Shown here one piece after another: positions 1 to 8,396 of a DNA stretch of 64,000 bases. How positions within the stretch are numbered: position 1 is the first letter of the stretch; each line of letters opens with the position of its first letter. Below the pieces are notes generated by a model. That model had not been told where the DNA came from. It searched no databases and saw only the letters and a program-made list of their open reading frames with translations. The position numbers were made by a program, and so were the translations under genes. This stretch comes from Terrilactibacillus laevilacticus (lineage in GTDB: Bacteria > Bacillota > Bacilli > Bacillales > Sporolactobacillaceae). The stretch covers positions 1 through 64,000 of the forward strand of contig NZ_VDCY01000003.1 of NCBI RefSeq assembly GCF_006517395.1. The letters are read 5' to 3'.

Positions 1-98
1 GGACCGGAATGTAGGTTTTTGCTACATGAGGACCGGAAAAACAAGCGGGCGACCGAGATTCGTAGCTTATCATTTGGTGACTTTTTGAACAACCTCTA
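1..98 (-). repeat. Repeat family A, copy 1 (cut by window start)
   Basis: Reverse-complement copy of the MITE-like family A; only the TTGTTCAAAAAG end and the hairpin region are inside the window. The central ATGTAG/CTACAT hairpin lies near positions 9-28 and the terminal GTGACTTTTTGAAC near 78-90. The other end is outside, so target duplication cannot be tested. Confidence 0.85.
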
Positions 99-108
99 TT
101 AACCATAT

Positions 109-146
109 AAATTATAAAGAAAACCTTGCCAATTAGGAAGGTCTTA
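109..146 (+). repeat. Repeat family C, left-end fragment
   Basis: Short stretch resembling the first 30 bases of family C (TAAAGAAAACTTGCC-type start), diverged after that. It sits directly after repeat A copy 1 and upstream of the first gene. Confidence 0.45.
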
Positions 147-218
147 AAGAGAATTTGTACATATTATTTTTAAAAACGTCATAAAGTTGTAAAGGAAAAA
201 GTTTGTCTGGAGGTAGAC

Positions 219-1085
219 ATGATGACTAAAAAAAAAATTATGTATATCATTATATTCATTTTGTCTATTTCAATTGCCGTAACCTTATATTTAATCCATA
301 ATTCTTCTAAAAATATGCGGACGATTATGTACTTTCCAATGGATAGAACAATCCTTTACAAACGAGTAGAAACTTCACTCACGATTGAAACAGTCAAGGA
401 TAAAAACCAATTGCAACTCCTCAGTCGATCACAAACAAACAAACCTGTTTCATTTAGACAAGACATTAGTTTACTATATCGCAATGACCATTTAATTAAC
501 GTACTCAATCGATATGAGCAAAATGTAAGTTCAATTAAGCAAATCGCTTATGATCCCCTTATCCAAGGAAAATATGTAGCCATTAGTTTTCATCATTCTG
601 AAAACCGTCAAAACCAAGTCATATTAGGAAGGGACCTCCTATCTCATGACGATTTATCACTGATGCCTTTAAACAACTATTTTATTTCTTTTCGCAAACC
701 TGAAACGCCATCTGAGAAAGTATTCCTGGATGCCTTAAATACAAGTCTCAATCGAGAGCGTCTAAAAATGATTACGAAAGCAGAAGATGAATATAAGATT
801 AATCCATCTTCTTATTATATCATTCCACTATCAGAGCTTGTTAAATATCAATCTGTACCCTTACCAGGACTTACTAAAGAAAAAACATATAAAGTGATAA
901 GTCAATTATGGGAAGGACTTTATAAAAATGTATTTAATGGAATAAAAATCAGTGAGCACCACATTGAAAAATCAACTGGTAGTCGTATGCCTATTGTTTT
1001 ACTTAGTAAACAATCGACTCATCTATATATCCTCTTGGAAACAGCAAAAAAACAACTGGTTATTTTAAAACAACAAATTCATTAG
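219..1085 (+). CDS. Hypothetical membrane-anchored extracytoplasmic protein
   Basis: 288 residues. A basic N terminus (MTKKK) and one hydrophobic segment at about residues 7-25 suggest a signal anchor with the remaining 260 residues outside the cell. The start is supported by GGAGG five bases upstream; a second ATG follows immediately. I recognise no domain: the mature part has no cysteine pairs, catalytic motif or repeats that I can see. It converges on the next minus-strand gene and their stop codons overlap (TAG at 1083-1085, the other TAA at 1082-1084). The locus corresponds to the yqgU-yqgN part of the B. subtilis map, where several poorly known envelope proteins lie, but I cannot assign orthology. 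Confidence 0.7.
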   Translation: MMTKKKIMYIIIFILSISIAVTLYLIHNSSKNMRTIMYFPMDRTILYKRVETSLTIETVKDKNQLQLLSRSQTNKPVSFRQDISLLYRNDHLINVLNRYEQNVSSIKQIAYDPLIQGKYVAISFHHSENRQNQVILGRDLLSHDDLSLMPLNNYFISFRKPETPSEKVFLDALNTSLNRERLKMITKAEDEYKINPSSYYIIPLSELVKYQSVPLPGLTKEKTYKVISQLWEGLYKNVFNGIKISEHHIEKSTGSRMPIVLLSKQSTHLYILLETAKKQLVILKQQIH

Positions 1086-1300
1086 CGAATAAGAATTGAA
1101 GTTAATTTATGATTGGCTTTTTCCAAAAATACAACGATATTTTGTAAAAGCCACCGTTTCATCATGTCATAAATTGGTTTTTTTACTATTAATTTCGCTC
1201 CGATTAAAGCGATGATCAATGAAGTTAGATTGTTTTTTTTATATTGAAATAACCAATTAATCAATAATAAAAACAGTAATTGTGATATCATTTTTCTCAT
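1082..1300 (-). CDS. Small hypothetical membrane protein, yqgO position
   Basis: 72 residues from the ATG at 1300, preferred over the upstream GTG at 1309 because AAAGAG lies about eight bases before it. Two hydrophobic stretches (roughly residues 5-17 and 25-37) and a basic C-terminal half suggest a small inner-membrane protein. It precedes nothing on the same strand within this window and lies 61 bases downstream of the folate gene, the position held by yqgO in B. subtilis; that correspondence is by position and size only. Function unknown. Confidence 0.5.
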   Translation of the reverse strand: MRKMISQLLFLLLINWLFQYKKNNLTSLIIALIGAKLIVKKPIYDMMKRWLLQNIVVFLEKANHKLTSILIR

Positions 1301-1369
1301 TTTGAACACTCTTTTCTAGGATTAATTAACCTTAGTGTGTCCATGAAATAGCGATCTATGCTTATTTAT

Positions 1370-1963
1370 CTAACTGGTTGTCTTCATGATTTGATCGGGT
1401 GTTATGAGCCAGTTAACCGGAATATCATGTTCCTCTATCGGCACTTGATCTATTTTTTGTTCATCCAATAGCAAAGAGATCTTTTCACCATGATAATGTT
1501 TCAAATAACGGTCATAATATCCTCCGCCAAATCCGATTCGATAACCTGACGGTGAATAAGCGACGCCGGGAACGATCATTATATCAATTTCATCTGTTTG
1601 TACTTGTGTGACTTCAGATAGTTTAGGCTCGTATAAGTTAAAATAGGACAACTCTAATTGTTCATAATCATCGAGAAAGTAAAATCTCATTTCTTTTTCC
1701 TCTGGATAACATTTTGGCACTGCTATCCTTTTTCCTAGTTGCCAAGCTTTATCGATAATCGGTCTTGTCATGATTTCTCTACCTCTAGATAGTGTAATTC
1801 CGATGGTTTCTGATTTTTGCCAAAGATCAAAAGTCAATACGTGTTCATATATTTGCTTGTTTTTTTGTATAAAATCCTCATGATCCATGTTCTGTAATTT
1901 ATGTAATACTTCTTCTCGTATTTGTTTCTTTATTTGTTTAATATTTGTCAATATAGAGGTCAC
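1370..1963 (-). CDS. yqgN: 5-formyltetrahydrofolate cyclo-ligase
   Basis: 197 residues, normal family length. It converts 5-formyl-THF plus ATP to 5,10-methenyl-THF, returning a folate storage form to one-carbon metabolism in the cytoplasm. The family signature GFGGGYYDRYL is present at about residues 144-154, preceded by the conserved IMIVPGVAY strand and SPSGYRIG. The N-terminal KQIREEV helix and the basic residues there match the ATP-binding side of the family. Located next to rpmG as in B. subtilis. Identification is firm; the exact start (ATG at 1963) has only a weak upstream GGTGA-like site (CTGGTGACC) and could be a few residues off. Confidence 0.93.
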   Translation of the reverse strand: MTSILTNIKQIKKQIREEVLHKLQNMDHEDFIQKNKQIYEHVLTFDLWQKSETIGITLSRGREIMTRPIIDKAWQLGKRIAVPKCYPEEKEMRFYFLDDYEQLELSYFNLYEPKLSEVTQVQTDEIDIMIVPGVAYSPSGYRIGFGGGYYDRYLKHYHGEKISLLLDEQKIDQVPIEEHDIPVNWLITPDQIMKTTS

Positions 1964-2009
1964 CAGCCTTACTTATAATCATTATATCAAGTTCTTCTCA
2001 TGGTAAAGG

Positions 2010-2076
2010 TGCAAATACGTCTAAAGCCCACACTTATACTATATACCTTAATTTTTATGCTTTCTTAAAGTGAAAA
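2010..2076 (+). repeat. Repeat family C, right-part fragment
   Basis: About 65 bases matching the distal half of family C (ACTTATACT, TATACCTTAATTTTTAT, TTCTTAAAGTG). It lies between the rpmG terminator and the folate gene. Confidence 0.6.
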
Positions 2077-2085
2077 AAGACCGTA

Positions 2086-2119
2086 TATCAATAGATATTT
2101 ACGGTCCTTTTAAGTGTAA
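2086..2119 (-). terminator. rpmG intrinsic terminator
   Basis: Inverted repeat GACCGTAAAT / ATATACGGTC-type around a short loop, followed on the minus strand by a T-rich run (TTTTTTCAC). Immediately downstream of the rpmG stop codon. Confidence 0.75.
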
Positions 2120-2269
2120 TTATTTTGTTTCACGATGTAACGTATGTTTTCTTAAACGTGGGCAATATTTCTTAAGTTCAATACGTTCAGGATTCGTACG
2201 TTTATTTTTTGTCGTAATATAATTACGATCGCCTGTTTCAGTACATTCAAGGATGACTTGTACACGCAT
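2120..2269 (-). CDS. rpmG: Ribosomal protein bL33, zinc-independent type
   Basis: 49 residues, read directly from the sequence: begins [16 protein letters not shown] and ends TLHRETK, the classic L33 pattern. A 50S subunit protein. The CxxC pairs that bind zinc in the other L33 class are absent; only isolated cysteines at about residues 9 and 36 are seen, so this is the C-minus form. GGAGGG lies upstream of the ATG. It has its own promoter (2325-2353) and terminator, so it is a single-gene unit. Confidence 0.95.
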   Translation of the reverse strand: MRVQVILECTETGDRNYITTKNKRTNPERIELKKYCPRLRKHTLHRETK

Positions 2270-2324
2270 CGTTTATCCCTCCATTACTTTCAATTCAATT
2301 ATCCATGCATAAAAATACTTTTAT

Positions 2325-2353
2325 ATAATATCAGAAAAGATGAAGTAATTCAA
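2325..2353 (-). promoter_or_regulatory. Sigma-A type promoter of rpmG
   Basis: On the minus strand TTGAAT, 17-base spacer, TATTAT, about 55 bases before the rpmG start. Good match to the vegetative consensus with ideal spacing. Confidence 0.7.
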
Positions 2354-2598
2354 GTCTATATACATCATAGCATGAAATTATTTGATATACTAGATTAATA
2401 GAAAAGCCTGTCTTCTTAATTATTATATTTGCTACTAGCCGAAAACCTTGCCACCTCTAAAAAAACATGGCAAATGATTTCTGATGGAATTTTACAAATT
2501 TCTTTCATTTTCGTCGAAACTCTTTCTCGGTTCCATGTGGTATGGTATAAATAGACTTGGGTTAAACAAATAACTCAGAGAGAGTTAGGAGGAAAAAT
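2354..2598. other. Intergenic region between rpmG and the small membrane gene
   Basis: A 329-base non-coding interval overall (2270-2598). Apart from the rpmG promoter I see a possible -10 (TATAAA near 2546) for the plus-strand pair but no convincing -35, and no repeat or structured RNA. Confidence 0.4.
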
Positions 2599-2796
2599 AT
2601 GATTTACATCATCTTAATTCTTGTCATTGTTGGTTTGATTGTCCTTGGCCTCTCCTATTTTAAAGAAGATAGTATTAAAGAATTGGAGACCCAAATTGAA
2701 GGAAATTCAATTACTATGATGCAAGAATTATATAAAGTAAAAAAGAAACTTCGTATCCTTGAAGAGGAAGTTCTGATTAGCAACAAAGATAAGTAA
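2599..2796 (+). CDS. Small membrane protein with coiled coil (yqzD-like position)
   Basis: 65 residues: a single N-terminal transmembrane helix (residues 2-21, IYIILILVIVGLIVLGL) followed by a charged, heptad-rich segment (about 28-60) likely to form a coiled coil. GGAGG sits eight bases before the ATG. It is followed after 16 bases by the MltG-like gene, so the two are probably co-transcribed. B. subtilis has a comparable pair (yqzD-yqzC) in this interval; assignment rests on position and architecture, not on a recognised signature. Confidence 0.65.
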   Translation: MIYIILILVIVGLIVLGLSYFKEDSIKELETQIEGNSITMMQELYKVKKKLRILEEEVLISNKDK

Positions 2797-2812
2797 GAAA
2801 GGTGAACTTTAG

Positions 2813-3325
2813 ATGACTAAGAATGGAATGCGTGGTTTCTCTGCTGGTATATTGATTGCTTGTGCTGTTTTTTCCTTTTTTTACTATTTTATCTTTGGCG
2901 ATCATGAAGTTACGCCAAAGACAAATGAAACAACAAATGGTAAGGTAACGGAAGAAGCGGTAGCAAATTATTTAACTAAAAATAATCAAATTGCCGTTAG
3001 TCAAGAAGACTATGCTAAATGGCAAAAAGATCTTCAATCTAAGAATCAAGAGAAAACACAAAGTAATAACAATGACAATAGTAAAGATAATCCTCCCAAG
3101 AAGGAAGTTAATAAATTAACTCTCAACATTACTTCTGGTATGGTCCCAGGTGAAATTGCCGAGAAATTACACGATGCAAAAATAATTAAAAGTACTGAAG
3201 AATTTAATAAGTATTTCCACACAAACAATCGTGAGAATTATATTCAACTCGGTAAGTTTAATGTTAATAGCGACATGTCAATACCTAAAATCGCACAAGT
3301 TATTACGAAAAATCGTGTGAAATAA
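2813..3325 (+). CDS. Membrane-anchored protein with MltG/YceG-like domain, no catalytic part
   Basis: 170 residues. One N-terminal transmembrane helix (residues 9-29), a low-complexity linker rich in N, K and D (about 75-95), then a C-terminal domain (about 100-168) reading LNITSGMVPGEIAEKLHDAKIIKS through LGKFNVNSDMSIPKIAQVI. This pattern resembles the LysM-like wall-binding subdomain at the start of the MltG endolytic transglycosylases, but the protein ends before any catalytic domain. AAGGTGA precedes the ATG. Likely yqzC equivalent by position. It may bind peptidoglycan outside the membrane; that is inference. Confidence 0.7.
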   Translation: MTKNGMRGFSAGILIACAVFSFFYYFIFGDHEVTPKTNETTNGKVTEEAVANYLTKNNQIAVSQEDYAKWQKDLQSKNQEKTQSNNNDNSKDNPPKKEVNKLTLNITSGMVPGEIAEKLHDAKIIKSTEEFNKYFHTNNRENYIQLGKFNVNSDMSIPKIAQVITKNRVK

Positions 3326-3332
3326 TAAAGTA

Positions 3333-3498
3333 CAATCAGTGGGGATTTTTCGACGCACAGGATGTGCTAGTGCAGGCATTGCGACAGGACGCCTGGTTTT
3401 TAGCCTGCGTCACCCCCCCACAAATTGTTAGCCTGAACCAATCGAGCTTTACTGGCCGTTATTCCCCACCTATAAATGCTCGTTTAGGTGGGGGCTTA
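3333..3498 (+). repeat. Repeat family D, copy 1
   Basis: About 165 bases shared in reverse orientation with 50945-51120: starts AATCAGTGGGG, TTTTTCGAC, contains GCAGG / CCTGC and GACGC / GCGTC complementary blocks able to form a multibranched RNA, and ends with GGTGGGG complementary to the CCCCACC block. Non-coding; ORFs crossing it are not believable. Confidence 0.8.
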
Positions 3499-3521
3499 AT
3501 GCCTGTTAATGCGGTTAATAA

Positions 3522-3566
3522 AATGACTGATAAAGGAGTCTTCTCCGAATCAGTCATTTTTTTTTG
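3522..3566 (+). terminator. Terminator after the MltG-like gene
   Basis: Stem AATGACTGAT / ATCAGTCATT with an inner GGAG/CTCC pairing, followed by nine T residues on the plus strand. Confidence 0.85.
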
Positions 3567-3569
3567 CAT

Positions 3570-3598
3570 AAAAAAAAGAGACAAAATATGTCTCTTTA
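3570..3598 (-). terminator. Terminator of the penicillin-binding protein gene
   Basis: Stem AAAGAGACA / TGTCTCTTT with loop AAATA, followed on the minus strand by eight T residues. The stem begins at the stop codon itself. Confidence 0.85.
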
Positions 3599-5638
3599 CT
3601 TATTTGTATAATGATAAATGTCATCATAGGCTTGATATATTTTTAATGCAATAGCCGAGTTAGGATGTCCTGAGTAAACATTCGGTACGACAACGGCAAC
3701 AGCGACTTCTGGATTATTATACGGTGCATAGGATGCTAGCGTTAAATTCTCAAGGCCAGTATTGGTATTTACTTGGGCAGTACCCGTTTTAGCTGCGATC
3801 TTATATTTAGCATTTGAACCAAGTCCAAGCATACTTGCTGTTCCGCCAGGTTGAGTAACTAAATAAAAACCATGTTGAACCGTATCGAATTGATCTTTTG
3901 TATTTGGAATCGTATTTAATACCTTCGTTTTATAAGAATAAATGGTATTTCCTAATTTGCTTCCATCTTGTGATGGTTCATGAACACTTTGCAAGAAATG
4001 TGGAGCTACCCGGTACCCTCCATTCGCGATTGTTGATACATATTGACCTAATTGAAGTGGAGTATACGTATCAAATTGTCCAATTGAAAAATACATAATA
4101 ACCCCAGAGTTATCCGGCATTCCACCTGAATACCCTGTAGCTTCCTGAGACTGTGGTATATCGATACCTGTTCTTGTACCTAATCCAAATTCACTATAGC
4201 CTTGCCTCAAATCCTCAACGGCTTTACGGAACCTTGGTTCTGTTACAGCTGGTACTCTAGCTGAATATTGTCCACCAGCAGGCGTTATCCGAAATCCAGC
4301 CATGTTACCTGCAATGGTACCCATAAAGACGTTAGACGATTTCATTAGAGCATGTTCTGCATCGATAGTACCAATGCTAGTTGTCCATGATCTAAATGGA
4401 TTTGTCCCCTTTATTTTTATAGGCATATCGTAGATACTTGATGGTACAGCGTTATGCTGGTATCCGGTTAATACAGTAGCACCCTTTACTGCTGATCCCA
4501 TTTGGAATTGTGAGCCTACCGTTCCACTAGACGCATCGACAATTTTCCCACTTCCATCTCTTTTGGCACCACCAAGAGCAAGGATCGCCCCTGTTTTTGG
4601 ATTCATAACAACAGCGTAAGCTTCATTTCTTGCCCCGTCTTTTCCGAGCTGATTACGAACAATACTGTTGACTTTTTTCTGCAGATCCATATTGATCGTT
4701 AATTGTAAATCATCACCCCGTGATCCTTCTTCGCGCTTAGGGGCACCTACGAGTTTGTTATTTTTCATCGGGAATGTGAGGGTTGTTGGGAGTCCCCTCA
4801 AATAGCTTTCATATTGACTTTCGAGATAACTCACACCAACTTTATCATTTCGATTATAACCTTTAGCCTCAAAGCCATCTATTTTTTCTTCTGGAATATC
4901 TTTGACCTGTCCAAGATAGAAAGCATAACCGTTTGGATAGGTTCTTGTTGAATCCACCGTTGTTTCAATCGTTCCATCGAATTCGTCTAAGTGTTCACCA
5001 ATCGTTGCCATTTGTTTTTCAGTCAATCCTTTGGCAACGATATGAGGCGTTAATTCTTGAGCTTGATCTAATTCGTGTTTTATAGCAAGTACTTTCATTT
5101 CTTCTGGTTTAATCGATTTCACATCATCTACAGTGACCCGTTTGGCCATTAAATTATAAGCAATCGCTTGTTTTTTTGGATCGGTACTATCACTATACTG
5201 TTTTATTTCCGAAGGTTTAAGATACTTTTTATACGCGGTATCAAGCTTCTTAAAACGCGTAAGTAAATAATAATCGGCTTTATCACGAAAAGTGACTCTT
5301 TTTTCATCTACAAAAATGATCTTAGAGAGCTTCTTCGCTATCGATAAGATCTGATCTGATTGCATATTTGGCTTTCTTATAAAAGCAATGGCAAGTTCTG
5401 CTTTATTCCCTACTAATACTTTTCCTGTGGAATCCGTTATTATGCCTCTCGGTGATGCAAGCTGTGTTGTTTGTTTCTTTTTGGCATTAGCGGCTTTGGC
5501 ATAATCCTCTCCATCAATGACTTGAACAACTCCAAGGCGTAAAACTAATACCGAAAAAGCTAAAAAAACGGCTAAAAATAAAGCATTTAAACGAAAAGGG
5601 ATTGAATTTCGTTTCTTTTTCTTTATATCTTTATTCAT
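3596..5638 (-). CDS. pbpA: Class B penicillin-binding protein, peptidoglycan D,D-transpeptidase
   Basis: 680 residues from the ATG at 5638; GGAGGA seven bases upstream supports it over an ATG 21 bases earlier. Cross-links peptidoglycan outside the membrane. N-terminal transmembrane helix (about 16-40), PBP dimerisation region (about 50-290), then the transpeptidase domain with active-site SAVK (about residue 382), SSN (434) and KTG (617). The nucleophile motif SxxK, SxN and KTG are all intact, so it should be active. B. subtilis carries pbpA (PBP2a, rod-shape elongation) next to yqgE and sodA, as here, which supports that assignment. Single-gene unit with its own terminator. Confidence 0.92.
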   Translation of the reverse strand: MNKDIKKKKRNSIPFRLNALFLAVFLAFSVLVLRLGVVQVIDGEDYAKAANAKKKQTTQLASPRGIITDSTGKVLVGNKAELAIAFIRKPNMQSDQILSIAKKLSKIIFVDEKRVTFRDKADYYLLTRFKKLDTAYKKYLKPSEIKQYSDSTDPKKQAIAYNLMAKRVTVDDVKSIKPEEMKVLAIKHELDQAQELTPHIVAKGLTEKQMATIGEHLDEFDGTIETTVDSTRTYPNGYAFYLGQVKDIPEEKIDGFEAKGYNRNDKVGVSYLESQYESYLRGLPTTLTFPMKNNKLVGAPKREEGSRGDDLQLTINMDLQKKVNSIVRNQLGKDGARNEAYAVVMNPKTGAILALGGAKRDGSGKIVDASSGTVGSQFQMGSAVKGATVLTGYQHNAVPSSIYDMPIKIKGTNPFRSWTTSIGTIDAEHALMKSSNVFMGTIAGNMAGFRITPAGGQYSARVPAVTEPRFRKAVEDLRQGYSEFGLGTRTGIDIPQSQEATGYSGGMPDNSGVIMYFSIGQFDTYTPLQLGQYVSTIANGGYRVAPHFLQSVHEPSQDGSKLGNTIYSYKTKVLNTIPNTKDQFDTVQHGFYLVTQPGGTASMLGLGSNAKYKIAAKTGTAQVNTNTGLENLTLASYAPYNNPEVAVAVVVPNVYSGHPNSAIALKIYQAYDDIYHYTNK

Positions 5639-5754
5639 GCAAATATCCTCCAATATCATTACAACTCTTACACTATTCGTTTAAAATTAGACTAATAAGA
5701 CGTGTATAATTAAGATCAATGACCATTTTTCTTTAAATCACGAGATGCTCAAAA

Positions 5755-5793
5755 GAAAAGAGACACCAAACGTCACAATGATTGGTGTCTTTG
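5755..5793 (-). terminator. Terminator downstream of the MFS gene
   Basis: Stem AAAGACACCAA / TTGGTGTCTTT with a 12-base loop, T-rich on the minus strand. It lies about 95 bases past the MFS stop codon. Confidence 0.75.
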
Positions 5794-5889
5794 AACTTCA
5801 TATATTCTATTTTAATGGGGTATTAAGTATCTGTAAACCTTAGAATGACAAATATCTTTATTTTTAATAAAAAATGGAGGACATTTAGA

Positions 5890-7152
5890 TTAATTCACTT
5901 TCCCTTTTTGAGGATTGGGCATAGACACTGACTTCATAGAGGTAATTGGGATCGGTATTTTTCTAACAAAAAAATAAATTCCCACATAACCCAATGCTGC
6001 TAGTAATATAATCACGCGCGTAATAAACATCGAGGAACCGAATATCTTCATACAAATAAGAAATACGGTGATTGAACAAATTCGACCGGAATTATAAAAT
6101 AATTCCTTAACGACAATATATTCAATTCGATAATCTCCCGCTTTCCAGCCTTTCCCAATCACATCATAAGTCATTGAAAGAAAAGGAACAAGTAAGAGTG
6201 GATAAGCAGAAGATGCAAATACGGCATATATCATTAAATTACGGAAGTTAAGATTAAATACAATAAGCAAAATGCCCATATACATTAATAGACTTCCTAT
6301 TAAAATCATTCTCTTGCGATATTTCGGTTTCAACACTTTTGTAGCCAAAAAATAACCAACCGACATAATCGAGGATTCAACTAGTCCAAATGTACCTAAG
6401 GCAAATTCACTGTTTGTTGTTGAATAAATCCAGATAACAACAATAAACAGATAGACACCATCACGTAGGCCTTGTGAAACGGAGGCTCTTAAAACGGCTC
6501 TCCAGTACTTATTATTCTTTCGCTCATTTAGAATCGTACGAAAAGCAAGTACCCCGCTCGCTGGCCTTTTTTTCAAGAAAAAGCTTACAAAAATAGCCAA
6601 TCCAAATAACAGCAGTGAAATCGCAAAGACAATTTTATAACCTATGGAATCTGACATTTTAGATATTATCCATCCAGCTGAAAACGGACAAATGATGCCG
6701 GAAAAAGAGGACAACAAGCCAGAATATCCATTAAAAAAATCTCGTGTGCTTGGATTTGTTACTTCAAACGTTAATACATTAAAAGCAAGCCAAAAGAAAC
6801 CGAACCCCATACCAATGATCGATCCTAATAGGAGGGTCATTGAGCTCGCCTTTGAACCTAGTAATAAAACAGTGATAAAAAAACACCCGAGCGAAATAAT
6901 TCCTAAACGAAGGACAATAATCCGATCAACCTTCTTTGCAAGTTGTCCACCAACTAAAAACATCAAAGGCTGGAAAATAACAATCATCAAATTATACAAA
7001 CCGATATTAATAAAACTTTTCGATTGTTTCCACATATAAATATTCACAAATGTATTCGATAGAGAAATACTTAAAAAATACAGACCTACAATTACAAGGA
7101 GTAATAAGAGATCTCTTGGCACTTGATTACTGCCATGCTGTCGTTTCTTCAT
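5890..7152 (-). CDS. yqgE: MFS transporter, YqgE-like
   Basis: 420 residues with about twelve hydrophobic segments in two halves and a basic loop near residues 195-215, the major facilitator pattern. Substrate unknown. GGAGG lies upstream of the ATG with ten-base spacing. Position between the pbpA-type gene and sodA matches yqgE of B. subtilis. No substrate-specific motif is visible to me, and the symbol is used only for the syntenic equivalent. Confidence 0.8.
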   Translation of the reverse strand: MKKRQHGSNQVPRDLLLLLVIVGLYFLSISLSNTFVNIYMWKQSKSFINIGLYNLMIVIFQPLMFLVGGQLAKKVDRIIVLRLGIISLGCFFITVLLLGSKASSMTLLLGSIIGMGFGFFWLAFNVLTFEVTNPSTRDFFNGYSGLLSSFSGIICPFSAGWIISKMSDSIGYKIVFAISLLLFGLAIFVSFFLKKRPASGVLAFRTILNERKNNKYWRAVLRASVSQGLRDGVYLFIVVIWIYSTTNSEFALGTFGLVESSIMSVGYFLATKVLKPKYRKRMILIGSLLMYMGILLIVFNLNFRNLMIYAVFASSAYPLLLVPFLSMTYDVIGKGWKAGDYRIEYIVVKELFYNSGRICSITVFLICMKIFGSSMFITRVIILLAALGYVGIYFFVRKIPIPITSMKSVSMPNPQKGKVN

Positions 7153-7252
7153 GCTAATAAGACCTCCAGTAACTTTTGCATTCTATGCTCTATTGTGTCT
7201 AAAACAGAGTGAGATATGCAAATTAAAATGAGTTTGGGGTCTTTAATCCATT

Positions 7253-7283
7253 AAAAAAGCCCACATAAATGTGAGCTTTTTTC
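7253..7283 (-). terminator. sodA terminator
   Basis: Near-perfect hairpin AAAAAAGC-CACAT / ATGTG-GCTTTTTT, giving a T run on both strands. Confidence 0.85.
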
Positions 7284-7294
7284 GTCATTATTGA

Positions 7295-7918
7295 TTATTT
7301 TGATTGTTTAGCCTTTAGATAGCGGTTGTTAACCTCGTCCCAATTAATAACATTAAAAAAGGCATTAATGTATTCTGGGCGTTTGTTTTGATATTTAAGG
7401 TAGTAAGCATGTTCCCAAACATCGAGTCCTAGAACAGGTGTTTTACCAATAGATAATGGTGTGTCTTGATTTGGTGTGCTTACAACTTCTAACGCGCCAT
7501 TGCTTACAACAAGCCATGCCCAACCCGAGCCAAAACGACCTGCAGCTGCTTTTGAAAACAAATCTTTAAAGGACTCAAAGTCGCCAAAAGTTTCGCTTAT
7601 CGCTTCAGCGATTGGACCTGTTGGGTTACCTCCACCATTTTTTGATAAAATTTTCCAGAAGAAAGTATGGTTTGAATGACCGCCTCCATTATTTCTCACT
7701 GCTGTACGAATTTTATCAGGTACAACATCTAAATTACTGACTAGTTCATCAACCGTTTTGCTAGAAAGGTCTTCATAACCACCTTCAAGAGCGGCATTCA
7801 GGTTATTAACGTATGTAGCATGGTGCTTATCGTGATGAATACGCATCGTTTCTTCATCGATATATGGCTCTAGGGCATCATAAGCATAAGGTAGTTCTGG
7901 TAACGTATATTTTGCCAT
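7295..7918 (-). CDS. sodA: Manganese superoxide dismutase
   Basis: 207 residues, full length. Dismutates superoxide to hydrogen peroxide and oxygen in the cytoplasm. The [13 protein letters not shown] segment gives the first histidine ligand (His28), NHTFFWKIL the second, and [15 protein letters not shown] near residues 163-177 the aspartate and last histidine. GSGWAWLV is typical of the Mn/Fe family. AGGAG precedes the ATG. Flanked by its own promoter and terminator, so monocistronic. Confidence 0.97.
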   Translation of the reverse strand: MAKYTLPELPYAYDALEPYIDEETMRIHHDKHHATYVNNLNAALEGGYEDLSSKTVDELVSNLDVVPDKIRTAVRNNGGGHSNHTFFWKILSKNGGGNPTGPIAEAISETFGDFESFKDLFSKAAAGRFGSGWAWLVVSNGALEVVSTPNQDTPLSIGKTPVLGLDVWEHAYYLKYQNKRPEYINAFFNVINWDEVNNRYLKAKQSK

Positions 7919-7969
7919 TTTAAATCTCCTCCAATATATGTTAGACTATTTTTTGAACTTTTGTCCATA

Positions 7970-8003
7970 TTGTTACAATAACAAATTCAAATCGAGATAT
8001 CAA
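7970..8003 (-). promoter_or_regulatory. sodA promoter with palindrome over the -10
   Basis: Minus strand TTGATA (7998-8003), 17 bases, TATTGT (7975-7980). A perfect inverted repeat TTGTTA-TTG-TAACAA (7970-7984) is centred on the -10, a position expected for a repressor site. Which regulator would bind is unknown. Confidence 0.55.
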
Positions 8004-8041
8004 ATCATAGCTATTAGGAAGGAATAATTCTTATATAAAAT

Positions 8042-8077
8042 AAAAAAAAGCCCTTAAATTGGCTTCGGTTTTTTATA
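8042..8077 (-). terminator. tRNA operon terminator
   Basis: Stem AAGCC / GGCTT with loop AATTTAAG-type sequence and a run of seven or more T residues on the minus strand, a few bases after the CCA of tRNA-fMet. Confidence 0.7.
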
Positions 8078-8082
8078 ATAGT

Positions 8083-8159
<77 letters not shown>

Positions 8160-8205
8160 ATAGTATAAAGTATTTAATTAATAAATCTGTTTGATGTTTA
8201 ATGAC

Positions 8206-8267
8206 TGTCACTACGGCTTTGCCTTCGTGACAACTCGTAGCTTATTCGAGGATGTGATGCTCGTTGC
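8206..8267 (+). repeat. Repeat family B, copy 1
   Basis: Hairpin GTCAC...GTGAC with inner GGC-TTT-GCC, then a second hairpin segment CTCGTAGC to GATGCTCGTTGC. Directly joined to a 14-base tRNA-fMet stub. Confidence 0.85.
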
Positions 8268-8278
8268 TCCACCCCGCG
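8265..8278 (-). pseudogene. tRNA-fMet 5' stub 1
   Basis: CGCGGGGTGGAGCA, identical to the first 14 bases of the intact tRNA-fMet, followed upstream by spacer similar to that of the intact gene (GATAGTA, TATTTAATT). The remaining tRNA body is replaced by repeat B. Cannot give a functional tRNA. Confidence 0.75.
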
Positions 8279-8330
8279 ATAGTAATAATATTTAATTCTA
8301 GATCTACTAAATGTTTTTACTTTTAAAAAC

Positions 8331-8396
8331 GTTGTCCCTACCACTTCGTGCTTACGGGACAGCTCGTAGCTTATTCGAAGATGTGATGCTCGTTGC
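8331..8396 (+). repeat. Repeat family B, copy 2 (covarying)
   Basis: Same architecture as copy 1, but the outer stem is GTCCC/GGGAC and the inner stem CAC-TTC-GTG. Both stems changed on both sides, so pairing is kept. Ends in a second tRNA stub. Confidence 0.8.

Noticed and set aside
3364-3654. 96-codon plus-strand open frame after the MltG-like gene
   Set aside because: It covers repeat D, two terminators and the end of the penicillin-binding protein gene.
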